From an uncultured Eubacteriales bacterium (GTDB lineage: Bacteria > Bacillota > Clostridia > Oscillospirales > Oscillospiraceae): 6,258 nt of DNA. The stretch spans positions 1 to 6,258 of the forward strand of contig ONTN01000085.1 in the NCBI GenBank assembly GCA_900320765.1, written 5' to 3'. A program made the translations under genes and the position numbers. The notes below the pieces were generated by a model. It had not been told where the DNA came from and ran no database searches. It worked only from the letters and a program-made list of their open reading frames with translations. Shown here piece after piece: positions 1-3,516 of the stretch. The stretch's first letter is position 1, and every line of letters starts with the position of its first letter.

Positions 1-116
1 CTAACGACCGCGCCGCATTCGGTGTAGTTCAAACAATAAAACATCGATATCGGGGTTATTAAGTTCATAAGTTCGACTCTGCCCCCACAGAACGGGCAAT
101 GCTTCAGCTCAGTCAT
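1..116 (-). CDS. Lar-like restriction alleviation/zinc-ribbon protein, 5' part only
   Basis: The first 38 codons are present and the gene runs off the left edge. The product begins MTELKHCPFCGG, the hallmark N-terminus of the Lar family and related phage zinc ribbons. A second Cys pair follows at residues 28 and 34 (C-x5-C-G-A), so C7, C10, C28 and C34 probably bind one zinc. Lar-family proteins are known for relieving type I restriction of phage DNA; that role here is only inferred from the N-terminal motif, and many CPFCGG phage proteins have no tested function. The ATG overlaps the TGA of the DUF551 gene (ATGA), and a GGAGGTG ribosome site lies just upstream inside that gene, so the start is secure. 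It is the last visible gene of the leftward early operon. Confidence 0.72.
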   Translation of the reverse strand, partial: MTELKHCPFCGGRVELMNLITPISMFYCLNYTECGAVV

Positions 117-322
117 TTTTTCACCTCCGGTGGCTCGGGTAGAGGCATCCAATGAGTGACTTCCAGCGCGTTTTTCGGCTCATCTTCGCCGTCAAAAGCG
201 TTCCACGTATTGTGTCTTTTAGAGTAATTCAGCACTAAATACACGCGCTTTTTGGTGTAGCATAAATAGAGCCCCGTTTTCTCAGGCTGTCGCTCAGCCG
301 TGCTTATCCATTTATCAGTCAT
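113..322 (-). CDS. DUF551 domain protein (69 aa)
   Basis: A small phage protein with the DUF551 signature: N-terminal WISTAERQPEKTGLYL and a C-terminal THWMPLPEPP, with a strand-rich middle containing a run of Tyr and Val. DUF551 proteins are common in phage and prophage early regions, and their biochemical role is unknown. The frame is open seven codons further upstream, but the ATG at 322 is preferred because GGAGGAG sits at the right distance before it; the upstream ATG would place that ribosome site inside the gene. It overlaps the upstream zinc-ribbon gene by 8 bases and the downstream Lar-like gene by 4 bases, so it is probably translated in a coupled chain. Confidence 0.8.
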   Translation of the reverse strand: MTDKWISTAERQPEKTGLYLCYTKKRVYLVLNYSKRHNTWNAFDGEDEPKNALEVTHWMPLPEPPEVKK

Positions 323-566
323 CGAGTTCTCCTCCTTCCTCATTTATCCACTCCCCGCCGGTCTCTCCGGGCTCAAGCGGACCGTCATAGGGCCTGATTA
401 CTGCAACGTGATATCCGCAGTCCGCGCAGATCACGTTATGCTCAGGCAGGATCTGGGCTCTCCCGAGCCTCCCGCCGGGACGCATAAGCTTAGCCCCGCA
501 TTTCGTGCAGCGGAATTCATTGTCGTAAATCGACTTGCGCCAGATAAGCGCGTACTTTTCACTCAT
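315..566 (-). CDS. Small zinc-ribbon phage protein (83 aa)
   Basis: The product starts MSEKYALIWRKS and carries two knuckles, CTKCG at about residues 20-24 and CADCG at about 47-51, separated by a basic Gly/Arg-rich loop. This is a treble-clef or zinc-ribbon pattern suggesting one bound zinc and a nucleic-acid or protein contact. The C-terminus is acidic (EEGGELDD). I do not recognise a named family. The frame extends 28 codons upstream to 650, but that extension lies on top of the 56-aa gene and has arginine-rich shadow composition. The ATG at 566 has a GGAGG ribosome site nearby and is preferred. Its start overlaps the upstream gene by 8 bases, the same geometry as at the next junction downstream. 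Confidence 0.7.
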   Translation of the reverse strand: MSEKYALIWRKSIYDNEFRCTKCGAKLMRPGGRLGRAQILPEHNVICADCGYHVAVIRPYDGPLEPGETGGEWINEEGGELDD

Positions 567-729
567 TGCCTGCCTCCGCTTTCTCCACCATCCAGCGCGT
601 ATAATCCACGACGCCCGCGACGTAGGAGAGATTTGCCGGCGCCCGCTCAACAGCGCAGTAGAGCAGGTCGTCGTTATCTTCGCTGGTCAAAAACTGATAC
701 ATCGCCTCGATGATCTCAGCTCTTTTCAT
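559..729 (-). CDS. Hypothetical small phage protein (56 aa)
   Basis: A short acidic protein, MKRAEIIEAMYQFL onward, predicted to be mostly helical, with one Cys and no recognised motif. The function is unknown. The ATG at 729 has the strong site GGAGGAG upstream. The frame stays open to 807, but that stretch is inside the DUF3310 coding region and is arginine-rich, so the longer form is rejected. The first 14 bases overlap the end of the DUF3310 gene. The first eight codons (MKRAEIIE) together with the ribosome site are duplicated 282 bases upstream, where they form a 12-codon mini-ORF. Confidence 0.62.
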   Translation of the reverse strand: MKRAEIIEAMYQFLTSEDNDDLLYCAVERAPANLSYVAGVVDYTRWMVEKAEAGNE

Positions 730-767
730 TGTCCCGCTCCTCCTTCTCTTTCTCATCGAGCCTTGCC
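705..767. repeat. Direct repeat copy A (63 bases)
   Basis: This is one member of a pair of direct repeats; the other is at 987-1049, offset by 282 bases. The first 47 bases (705-751) are identical, and the next 16 carry three mismatches, after which similarity stops. Read on the minus strand, this copy encodes the last residues of the DUF3310 protein (ARLDEKEKEERDNEKS and stop), the ribosome site, and the first codons of the 56-aa gene (MKRAEIIE). Both ends of the match cut through genes, so it marks a recombination junction and is not an independent element. Confidence 0.9.
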
Positions 768-976
768 GCGAGCCTGTCAAGATAAAACTTTGCTTTTCCA
801 ACGTCAACGCGATATGCCCCTTTCAGCGGCGCTCTCCACAGATATTTAACGACCTGTCCTGTCAGCCACGCGTCCACCGGATCCGTATACTTGCACAGTG
901 CCGCCTCTATGGCGTCTATGCATTCAATGCCTCCCGCGGTATAATGGCTCGGATGATTGATGATGTCGTCACTCAT
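716..976 (-). CDS. DUF3310 domain phage protein (86 aa)
   Basis: The N-terminal INHPSHYTAGGIECIDAIEA and the following helix with VVKYLWRAPLKG are the signature of DUF3310, a short phage family widespread in early and replication modules and sometimes annotated as nucleotide-kinase-like. The catalytic role is not established. The family core ends at about FYLDRLAARL. The last 16 residues (ARLDEKEKEERDNEKS) are identical to the tail of the neighbouring MazG-like protein, so they were probably acquired by recombination and are not part of the domain. The ATG at 976 is chosen because GAGGGG lies eight bases upstream; a GTG three codons earlier would fall within that ribosome site. Its ATG overlaps the TGA of a 12-codon mini-ORF. 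Confidence 0.86.
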   Translation of the reverse strand: MSDDIINHPSHYTAGGIECIDAIEAALCKYTDPVDAWLTGQVVKYLWRAPLKGAYRVDVGKAKFYLDRLAARLDEKEKEERDNEKS

Positions 977-1011
977 TCCGTCCACCCCTCGATGATCTCA
1001 GCTCTTTTCAT
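973..1011 (-). other. 12-codon mini-ORF, vestigial copy of the 56-aa gene start
   Basis: Reading MKRAEIIEGWTE then TGA, this mini-ORF copies the start of the 56-aa gene (MKRAEIIE) with the same GGAGGAG ribosome site, then diverges and stops. Its start lies 14 bases inside the end of the MazG-like gene and its stop overlaps the DUF3310 ATG (ATGA). It therefore spans the gap between the two genes and could carry ribosomes across it. It is most simply a by-product of the duplication that made the flanking repeats. Whether it is translated, and whether the coupling matters, is inference. Confidence 0.55.
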
Positions 1012-1049
1012 TGTCCCGCTCCTCCTTCTCTTTTTCGTCGAGCCTCGCC
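987..1049. repeat. Direct repeat copy B (63 bases)
   Basis: This is the partner of the repeat at 705-767: identical over 987-1033 and 13 of 16 matches over 1034-1049. On the minus strand it encodes the C-terminal tail of the MazG-like protein, its stop, a ribosome site, and a truncated copy of the start of the 56-aa gene. The two copies flank the DUF3310 gene as a 282-base unit that homologous recombination could delete or amplify. Confidence 0.9.
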
Positions 1050-1321
1050 TCAAGACGTCCGAGCTTTTCGTTCATTATCCGATCTACTTCCTCGCCGCCT
1101 GCCATACTTGCTACCTGCAGCACCATAATCGTCACGTCGGCGGTCTCTTCGGCGACGTCTTCAAGCAGCCTTTCAAACTCCTCTTCGGTGTCAGCTCTCC
1201 AGAGCTTGCATATAGCCTTCGTCAGCTCGCTCATCTCCTCGATCGCCATCTTGAGCTGGGCGTCGGCGCCGTAGGTATCGATGGCGCGAGTTATGATTTT
1301 TGCCGTCCTTTCGCTAGTCAT
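998..1321 (-). CDS. MazG-like nucleotide pyrophosphohydrolase (107 aa)
   Basis: An all-helical protein with the paired acidic motifs of the MazG/all-alpha NTP pyrophosphatase superfamily: E28-E29-M-S-E32 (EExxE) in the first core helix and E59-T-A-D62 (ExxD) in the second, consistent with Mg2+-dependent hydrolysis of (d)NTPs to monophosphates. Phage versions are thought to shape nucleotide pools or alarmone signalling. The substrate cannot be read from sequence. The length fits a single-domain MazG. The ATG at 1321 follows a GGGAGGAG site and overlaps the upstream stop by four bases. The open frame to 1435 runs into the upstream gene and is rejected. The last 16 residues are identical to the DUF3310 protein tail, a sign of a recombined junction. 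Confidence 0.8.
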   Translation of the reverse strand: MTSERTAKIITRAIDTYGADAQLKMAIEEMSELTKAICKLWRADTEEEFERLLEDVAEETADVTIMVLQVASMAGGEEVDRIMNEKLGRLEARLDEKEKEERDNEKS

Positions 1322-1647
1322 AGATTGTTCTCCTCCCACTCTGCTTTTTCGAGCAGCCATTCCTCGATGCAGTCCACGCAGGTTTTCTCGTCTATCCTTC
1401 GCCTCGTGCACTCGCTGAAACTCTCGTATCTGCATAAATCAGCGGCTTGCATAATTACTGCCGCTATATGTACCGCTCTTTTGGCGACTGTCGAATCAGC
1501 TGCAAGTGCAAAAGCTTCGGCAAGCTCTCCCCAATGTTGTTTCTCTCGAAAGTGGCGAGGGTTGCCGTGCTCGTTATATTTCTGCTCGGCTCGTTTTGCC
1601 TGCTTTGCGTAATCCTCTGCGTACTTTTTAAGTCGCTCTCTTGTCAT
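1318..1647 (-). CDS. Phage protein with C-terminal Cys cluster (109 aa)
   Basis: The first part (MTRERLKKYAEDYAKQAKRAEQ onward) is helical, charged and possibly coiled-coil. An alanine-rich helix follows, and then a Cys cluster C-x7-C-x8-C-x2-C (C74, C82, C91, C94) ahead of EEWLLEKAEWEENNL. The Cys spacing suggests a small zinc-binding tail of a type I associate with clostridial phage early proteins, but I know no assigned function. The ATG at 1647 has an AGGAGG site at good distance. The frame remains open upstream to a TTG at 1734, giving 29 extra residues with a Myb/SANT-like beginning, listed separately as a probable remnant. The TGA overlaps the MazG-like ATG. Confidence 0.65.
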   Translation of the reverse strand: MTRERLKKYAEDYAKQAKRAEQKYNEHGNPRHFREKQHWGELAEAFALAADSTVAKRAVHIAAVIMQAADLCRYESFSECTRRRIDEKTCVDCIEEWLLEKAEWEENNL

Positions 1648-1734
1648 CCCGTTTTCCTCCTGTTGAGTATCATCATTTTCTTGTAGTGCTGCTTCTTCCT
1701 CCGGCGTCCATTTCTTATGTGTTCGCTGTTGCAA
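1648..1734 (-). pseudogene. Possible remnant of a Myb/SANT-type phage gene, in frame with the 109-aa gene
   Basis: This stretch reads RTHKKWTPEEEAAL after a TTG, and KKWTPEEE is the usual opening of Myb/SANT-like DNA-binding domains in phage proteins. Only the first helix is present; the sequence then becomes polar (QENDDTQQEENG) and runs in frame into the 109-aa protein. Either an upstream gene was lost by deletion, leaving its 5' end, or the TTG is a real alternative start with the weak site AAGGA upstream. The strong ribosome site before the ATG at 1647 favours the remnant reading. Confidence 0.3.
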
Positions 1735-1760
1735 AGCTTCCTTCTTTGTGCTATCATAAG

Positions 1761-1786
1761 GAGGTAAGGGCTCTAACCTTTACCTC
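1761..1786 (+). other. Intergenic hairpin (10-bp stem, 6-base loop)
   Basis: GAGGTAAGGG and CCTTTACCTC flank the loop CTCTAA. Read on the plus strand the stem is fully paired with one G-U wobble. On the minus strand, the direction of the operon, the wobble becomes an A-C mismatch. There is no U-run after it on either strand, so it is not a convincing terminator. It overlaps the stop of the 62-aa gene. It could be an RNA-processing or stability element, or chance. Confidence 0.35.
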
Positions 1787-1968
1787 GCATATTGCCGTCG
1801 CGTCCGAGCCACCGGACGAGGCGGCTTTCTTTTTGCTTTCGTCTTCACCGTGCAGCCCTCGCCGGGCGGGCACGGTCTCCTTTTGCCCTCGATCAGGATA
1901 TAGTCGCACGTCTTTGTCGTGGTCGGTCCGCCGCAGTAATAGATGCAGCCTTTACATGGATTTTTCAC
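1780..1968 (-). CDS. Small Cys-rich phage protein, GTG start (62 aa)
   Basis: Begins MKNPCKGCIYYCGG and holds six cysteines (5, 8, 12, 21, 33, 39) in a CKGCIYY ... CDY ... RPCPPGEGC layout that recurs in short clostridial phage proteins of unknown function. The spacing suggests one or two zinc sites. The C-terminal third is strongly basic (KTKAKRKPPRP onward), fitting nucleic-acid contact. A GTG start at 1968 is preferred over the ATG at 1992 because GGGGGTGA precedes it at good distance and the GTGA overlap with the upstream stop matches the coupling elsewhere in the operon. The extra eight residues of the longer form (MPPRGGER) look like read-through of that site. Confidence 0.66.
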   Translation of the reverse strand: MKNPCKGCIYYCGGPTTTKTCDYILIEGKRRPCPPGEGCTVKTKAKRKPPRPVARTRRQYAR

Positions 1969-2105
1969 GCGCTCACCCCCACGAGGCGGCATATCAGCTC
2001 AGCTATTCCGCCGAGCCCGAAGTAAAAGCCCGCGACCACGGCTCCGGCGAAAAAGGTCTTCACGAGCAGCTCTCCGATAAACTCAGCTCTCTCTTTTCTG
2101 TTCAT
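1965..2105 (-). CDS. Small hydrophobic phage protein (46 aa)
   Basis: The protein runs MNRKERAEFIGELLVK, then a glycine- and aromatic-rich hydrophobic stretch at about residues 18-34 (FFAGAVVAGFYFGLGGI) that could be a single membrane span, then a short amphipathic tail with one Cys. I recognise no family. The support is positional: an AAAGGAGAG ribosome site seven bases before the ATG, a start inside the end of the upstream zinc-ribbon gene, and a TGA overlapping the GTG of the next gene. Without it there would be a 114-base hole in an otherwise gapless operon. A membrane role is inference. Confidence 0.6.
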   Translation of the reverse strand: MNRKERAEFIGELLVKTFFAGAVVAGFYFGLGGIAELICRLVGVSA

Positions 2106-2256
2106 TCCCGCTCTCTCCTTTCTTTCTTATTGGCAGTGCCGGCGGGTGCGGCCCGCGACACCTTGGGCACAAGTAGCTTGTCCCGCTCCACTGTTTCGCG
2201 ACGTTCCAGCGTTCGCCGCAGCGGACGCAGGTCTCGTAACGGTAATCTCTTCTCAT
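2083..2256 (-). CDS. Zinc-ribbon phage protein (57 aa)
   Basis: Starts MRRDYRYETCVRCGERWNVA and carries a compact zinc ribbon, CVRCG at about residues 10-14 and CPRC at about 30-33, followed by a basic, Pro-rich tail. This CxxCGxxWNV ... YxCPxC pattern recurs in short proteins of Firmicutes phages whose function is unknown; a nucleic-acid-binding or transcription-factor-like role is a guess. The ATG at 2256 overlaps the TGA of the preceding gene. An ATG six codons upstream lacks a ribosome site, whereas AGAGGA precedes the chosen one. The 3' end overlaps the next gene by 23 bases. Confidence 0.68.
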   Translation of the reverse strand: MRRDYRYETCVRCGERWNVAKQWSGTSYLCPRCRGPHPPALPIRKKGESGNEQKRES

Positions 2257-2417
2257 GGCTTTATCCTCTTCCATATGCTTGCGCGGCGGCGCTCGTCTTC
2301 TTTTCGGCCCTCGCGGAGCTTGTCCGGGCCCTCACGCTTCCAGGCGGCATACTCGGCGCACGAGCCCCAGCACGCGGGAGTCCGGTGGTCGCAGCCTTTG
2401 CACGGCGGTATTTTCAT
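2253..2417 (-). CDS. Small Cys-rich phage protein (54 aa)
   Basis: Opens MKIPPCKGCDHRTPACWGSC and has four cysteines at 6, 9, 16 and 20, followed by a helical, highly charged tail (WKREGPDKLREGRKEDERR). The C-x2-C-x2-HRTPxC-x3-C-xEY layout is typical of a very common family of tiny phage proteins of unknown function, probably zinc-binding. The ATG at 2417 has AAAGGA eight bases upstream, and the TGA overlaps the next ATG. The terminator-like hairpin at 2433-2450 lies directly in front, so expression may depend on read-through. The recognition is by pattern only. Confidence 0.72.
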   Translation of the reverse strand: MKIPPCKGCDHRTPACWGSCAEYAAWKREGPDKLREGRKEDERRRASIWKRIKP

Positions 2418-2432
2418 AGGCTTGTCCTTTCT

Positions 2433-2450
2433 AAAAGGCGCCGAAGCGCC
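2433..2450 (-). terminator. Terminator-like cUUCGg hairpin within the early operon
   Basis: Read leftward, GGCGC-UUCG-GCGCC is followed at once by UUUUAG. The stem is five G-C pairs closed by the very stable cUUCGg tetraloop. It begins one base after the TAA of the 89-aa gene (2452-2454), and the ribosome site of the 54-aa gene follows. The stem and U-tract are short, so it is more likely a partial terminator, an antitermination target or an RNA-stability element than a complete stop. Confidence 0.5.
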
Positions 2451-2451
2451 G

Positions 2452-2721
2452 TTACTGTCTATCCCACCATCCGGTATGAGTGATCTCTCCCGCTCGCGGC
2501 AAGACTTCGCCCGGCTTCGGGTCTCGCCCGATCCGGCTCATTATCTCGACGAACTTATCCGGGTGCTGATTAAACCATTCCTGCCAAAAGGCCGCTAACT
2601 TTTCGGCCACCCAGTCGCAAAAGTCCTCGCGATCCTCCGGGCTTAGCTCGTCAAGGTTCTTGTAGCTGCCGTCCTTCTGCGGCACCCAAAACCGACATGT
2701 CGGCGGTGGAAGTTTCGCCAT
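2452..2721 (-). CDS. Hypothetical phage early protein (89 aa)
   Basis: The second gene of the leftward operon. It opens MAKLPPPTCRFWVPQKDGSYK, followed by NLDELSPEDREDF, then a Trp- and Phe-rich helix (DWVAEKLAAFWQEWF) and an ending GWWDRQ. The composition and ordered hydrophobic pattern support a folded soluble protein, but I cannot place it in a named family and no catalytic motif is visible. The start is secure because GGAGGTGAT lies seven bases before the ATG. It follows the Cro-like gene after a 56-base gap and is followed by a terminator-like hairpin, so it may be made in larger amount than the genes beyond it. Confidence 0.68.
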   Translation of the reverse strand: MAKLPPPTCRFWVPQKDGSYKNLDELSPEDREDFCDWVAEKLAAFWQEWFNQHPDKFVEIMSRIGRDPKPGEVLPRAGEITHTGWWDRQ

Positions 2722-2777
2722 TTACATCACCTCCTCTAAGCTTATGCGGGTGTGCTTGTACGTTCTTCCGCTGATTA

Positions 2778-2978
2778 TTACGCCGTTTTTTCGTCGTCGA
2801 AGAACCGCGTCCAGTCGAAGCCGAGCACCGCCGCGATCCTCTTGGCCACCGAAACGGACGGATTTCTCGCCCCCGTTTCATAGCTTGCGTATGTGCTCTG
2901 TGCCATTTCCGCTTCCTCGGCCACCTGATACTGACTTTTCTCCGTCTTTTTCCGCTCTGCTATAAGCCACTCGCGCAT
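2778..2978 (-). CDS. Cro-like XRE-family HTH regulator (66 aa)
   Basis: A single HTH_3/XRE domain: MREWLIAERKKTEKSQYQVA, then the helix-turn-helix at about residues 16-36 with recognition helix AQSTYASYETG, and a fourth helix AKRIAAVLG. There is no second domain, as expected for a Cro-type protein. It is the first gene of the leftward early operon and is divergent from the repressor, the classic lysis-lysogeny switch layout. Its recognition helix starts with the same AQST as the repressor (26-29 here, 27-30 there), suggesting overlapping operators. The start follows a near-consensus GGAGGTGAT site. The promoter and operators lie immediately upstream. Confidence 0.85.
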   Translation of the reverse strand: MREWLIAERKKTEKSQYQVAEEAEMAQSTYASYETGARNPSVSVAKRIAAVLGFDWTRFFDDEKTA

Positions 2979-3003
2979 CTTATCACCTCCTGTAATTTCA
3001 TCT

Positions 3004-3010
3004 TGTGTTT
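3004..3010. promoter_or_regulatory. Candidate operator half-site near the early-promoter start point
   Basis: TGTGTTT here repeats the left arm of the palindrome at 3028-3043, 24 bases away, in the same orientation. It lies at the expected transcription start of the leftward promoter. A repressor bound here and at the palindrome would cover both the -35 and the start point. The second arm is not conserved, so this is a weaker or half site. Binding is inferred. Confidence 0.4.
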
Positions 3011-3039
3011 ATAATACCATCACTCTCTGTGTTTGTCAA
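3011..3039 (-). promoter_or_regulatory. Leftward early promoter (drives the cro-like operon)
   Basis: On the minus strand, TTGACA (3039-3034) is separated by exactly 17 bases from TATTAT (3016-3011), with a TGG extended -10 element directly before it. This is close to a perfect vegetative sigma-70/SigA promoter. The start point should be near 3004, giving a leader of about 25 bases to the ATG at 2978. The -35 lies inside the palindrome at 3028-3043, so a bound repressor would block polymerase. Confidence 0.8.
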
Positions 3040-3043
3040 CACA
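3028..3043. promoter_or_regulatory. Candidate repressor/Cro operator (palindrome)
   Basis: TGTGTTTGTCAACACA is a perfect inverted repeat of six-base arms around TGTC, a size typical for dimeric XRE repressors. It contains the -35 of the leftward promoter. The arm recurs at 3004-3010. The repressor and the Cro-like protein, encoded on either side, are the natural ligands. Binding is inferred, not shown. Confidence 0.55.
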
Positions 3044-3051
3044 ATCCGAAA

Positions 3052-3070
3052 TTATTTTGGTAAAAAATAA
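3052..3070. promoter_or_regulatory. AT-rich inverted repeat in the switch region
   Basis: TTATTTT and AAAATAA are perfect seven-base arms around GGTAA, between the two promoters. It is unlike the TGTGTT palindrome, so it is not obviously another copy of that operator. It could be an upstream element for the rightward promoter or chance in AT-rich DNA. Confidence 0.25.
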
Positions 3071-3078
3071 ATCACTCC

Positions 3079-3107
3079 TTGCAATAACACGCGCTTTGCG
3101 TTTAAAT
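3079..3107 (+). promoter_or_regulatory. Candidate rightward promoter of the repressor operon
   Basis: TTGCAA (3079-3084) and TTAAAT (3102-3107) are 17 bases apart, a usable but weaker match than the leftward promoter, as expected for a lysogenic promoter. The start would be near 3114, giving a leader of about 17 bases that holds just the GGGGG ribosome site. A TGTAAT at 3107-3112 is an alternative -10, but no good -35 matches it. Confidence 0.45.
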
Positions 3108-3130
3108 GTAATTGCAGGGGGTGATTACAT
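3106..3130 (+). promoter_or_regulatory. Inverted repeat bracketing the repressor ribosome site
   Basis: ATGTAAT (3106-3112) and ATTACAT (3124-3130) form a perfect seven-base inverted repeat. The 11-base centre carries the GGGGGTG ribosome site, and the right arm ends directly at the ATG. As DNA it could be an operator for autoregulation of the repressor. As RNA it could form a hairpin with the ribosome site in the loop, though only if transcription starts upstream of 3106. Confidence 0.35.
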
Positions 3131-3502
3131 ATGTTCCGTATCCAGTTAAAAAGGCTCCGCGAAGAAGCGGGCGAATCGCAATACTCTTTCGCAAAAAAGT
3201 TTGGGGTTGCTCAATCAACAATCGGTAACTGGGAATCAGGGACAAGAGAGCCGAACCTTGACAGCATTTCTCGATTGGCCGATTATTTTGGTGTCACCGT
3301 GGACTATCTTCTTGGACGCCCATCTGCTCCTCCGGTTCAGCGTGAGGAGGTCCCGCCACTCCTTGCCTCTCTTATAGCCTCGTTTAAGGAACTTAACGCC
3401 GAAGGGCAGGAGCGCCTTGTAGAGCAGGCCGACGACATGGTCCAGTCCGGGAAATACAAAAAAACTGCTTCGCCTAAAGTGGGCAAAGCAGCGAATGAGT
3501 AA
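3131..3502 (+). CDS. Short XRE-family phage repressor, CI-like (123 aa)
   Basis: Residues 1-62 are a canonical HTH_3 domain: MFRIQLKRLREEAGESQYSF, recognition helix AQSTIGNWESG at 27-37, and the typical closing segment SRLADYFGVTVDYLLG. A Pro-rich linker leads to one helix (LNAEGQERLVEQADDMVQSG) of the kind that ends many short clostridial repressors and may mediate dimerisation. There is no LexA/S24 peptidase domain, so RecA-triggered self-cleavage is not expected. It is divergent from the Cro-like gene and is the first gene of the rightward operon. The strong GGGGGTG site before ATG 3131 fixes the start. The helicase TTG follows 14 bases after its stop. Confidence 0.85.
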   Translation: MFRIQLKRLREEAGESQYSFAKKFGVAQSTIGNWESGTREPNLDSISRLADYFGVTVDYLLGRPSAPPVQREEVPPLLASLIASFKELNAEGQERLVEQADDMVQSGKYKKTASPKVGKAANE

Positions 3503-3516
3503 GTAGGAGCAGAACC

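Noticed and set aside
315..1435. Longer forms of several early genes with starts at 650, 807, 985 and 1435
   Set aside because: In each case the extension lies within the upstream gene and is often Arg-rich. A better ribosome site precedes the internal ATG chosen.
710..1612. A 300-codon open frame on the plus strand
   Set aside because: It is antisense to four well-supported minus-strand genes, has low-complexity Ser/Cys/Leu-rich composition, and has no ribosome site. High-GC codon structure on the opposite strand explains it.
1644..1757. A 37-codon minus-strand frame starting at ATG 1757 and ending ATGA-overlapped with the 109-aa gene
   Set aside because: There is no ribosome site at a useful distance, and the Arg/Lys-rich product looks like an out-of-frame reading of the KKWTPEEE segment.
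1641..2483. A 280-codon open frame on the plus strand
   Set aside because: It is a shadow of the compact early operon, rich in Ser and Arg with no domain. The minus-strand genes have strong ribosome sites and overlapping starts.
2722..2777. An open stretch between the Cro-like and 89-aa genes reading RTYKHTRISLEEVM before a stop
   Set aside because: It has no ATG, GTG or TTG start in frame and is too short to support. It is left as untranslated spacer holding the ribosome site of the 89-aa gene.
2975..3001. An 8-codon leader frame (MKLQEVIR) ending in ATGA with the cro-like ATG
   Set aside because: Its ATG is only a few bases from the predicted transcript start with no ribosome site, and it contains the ribosome site of the Cro-like gene. 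The overlap is probably chance.
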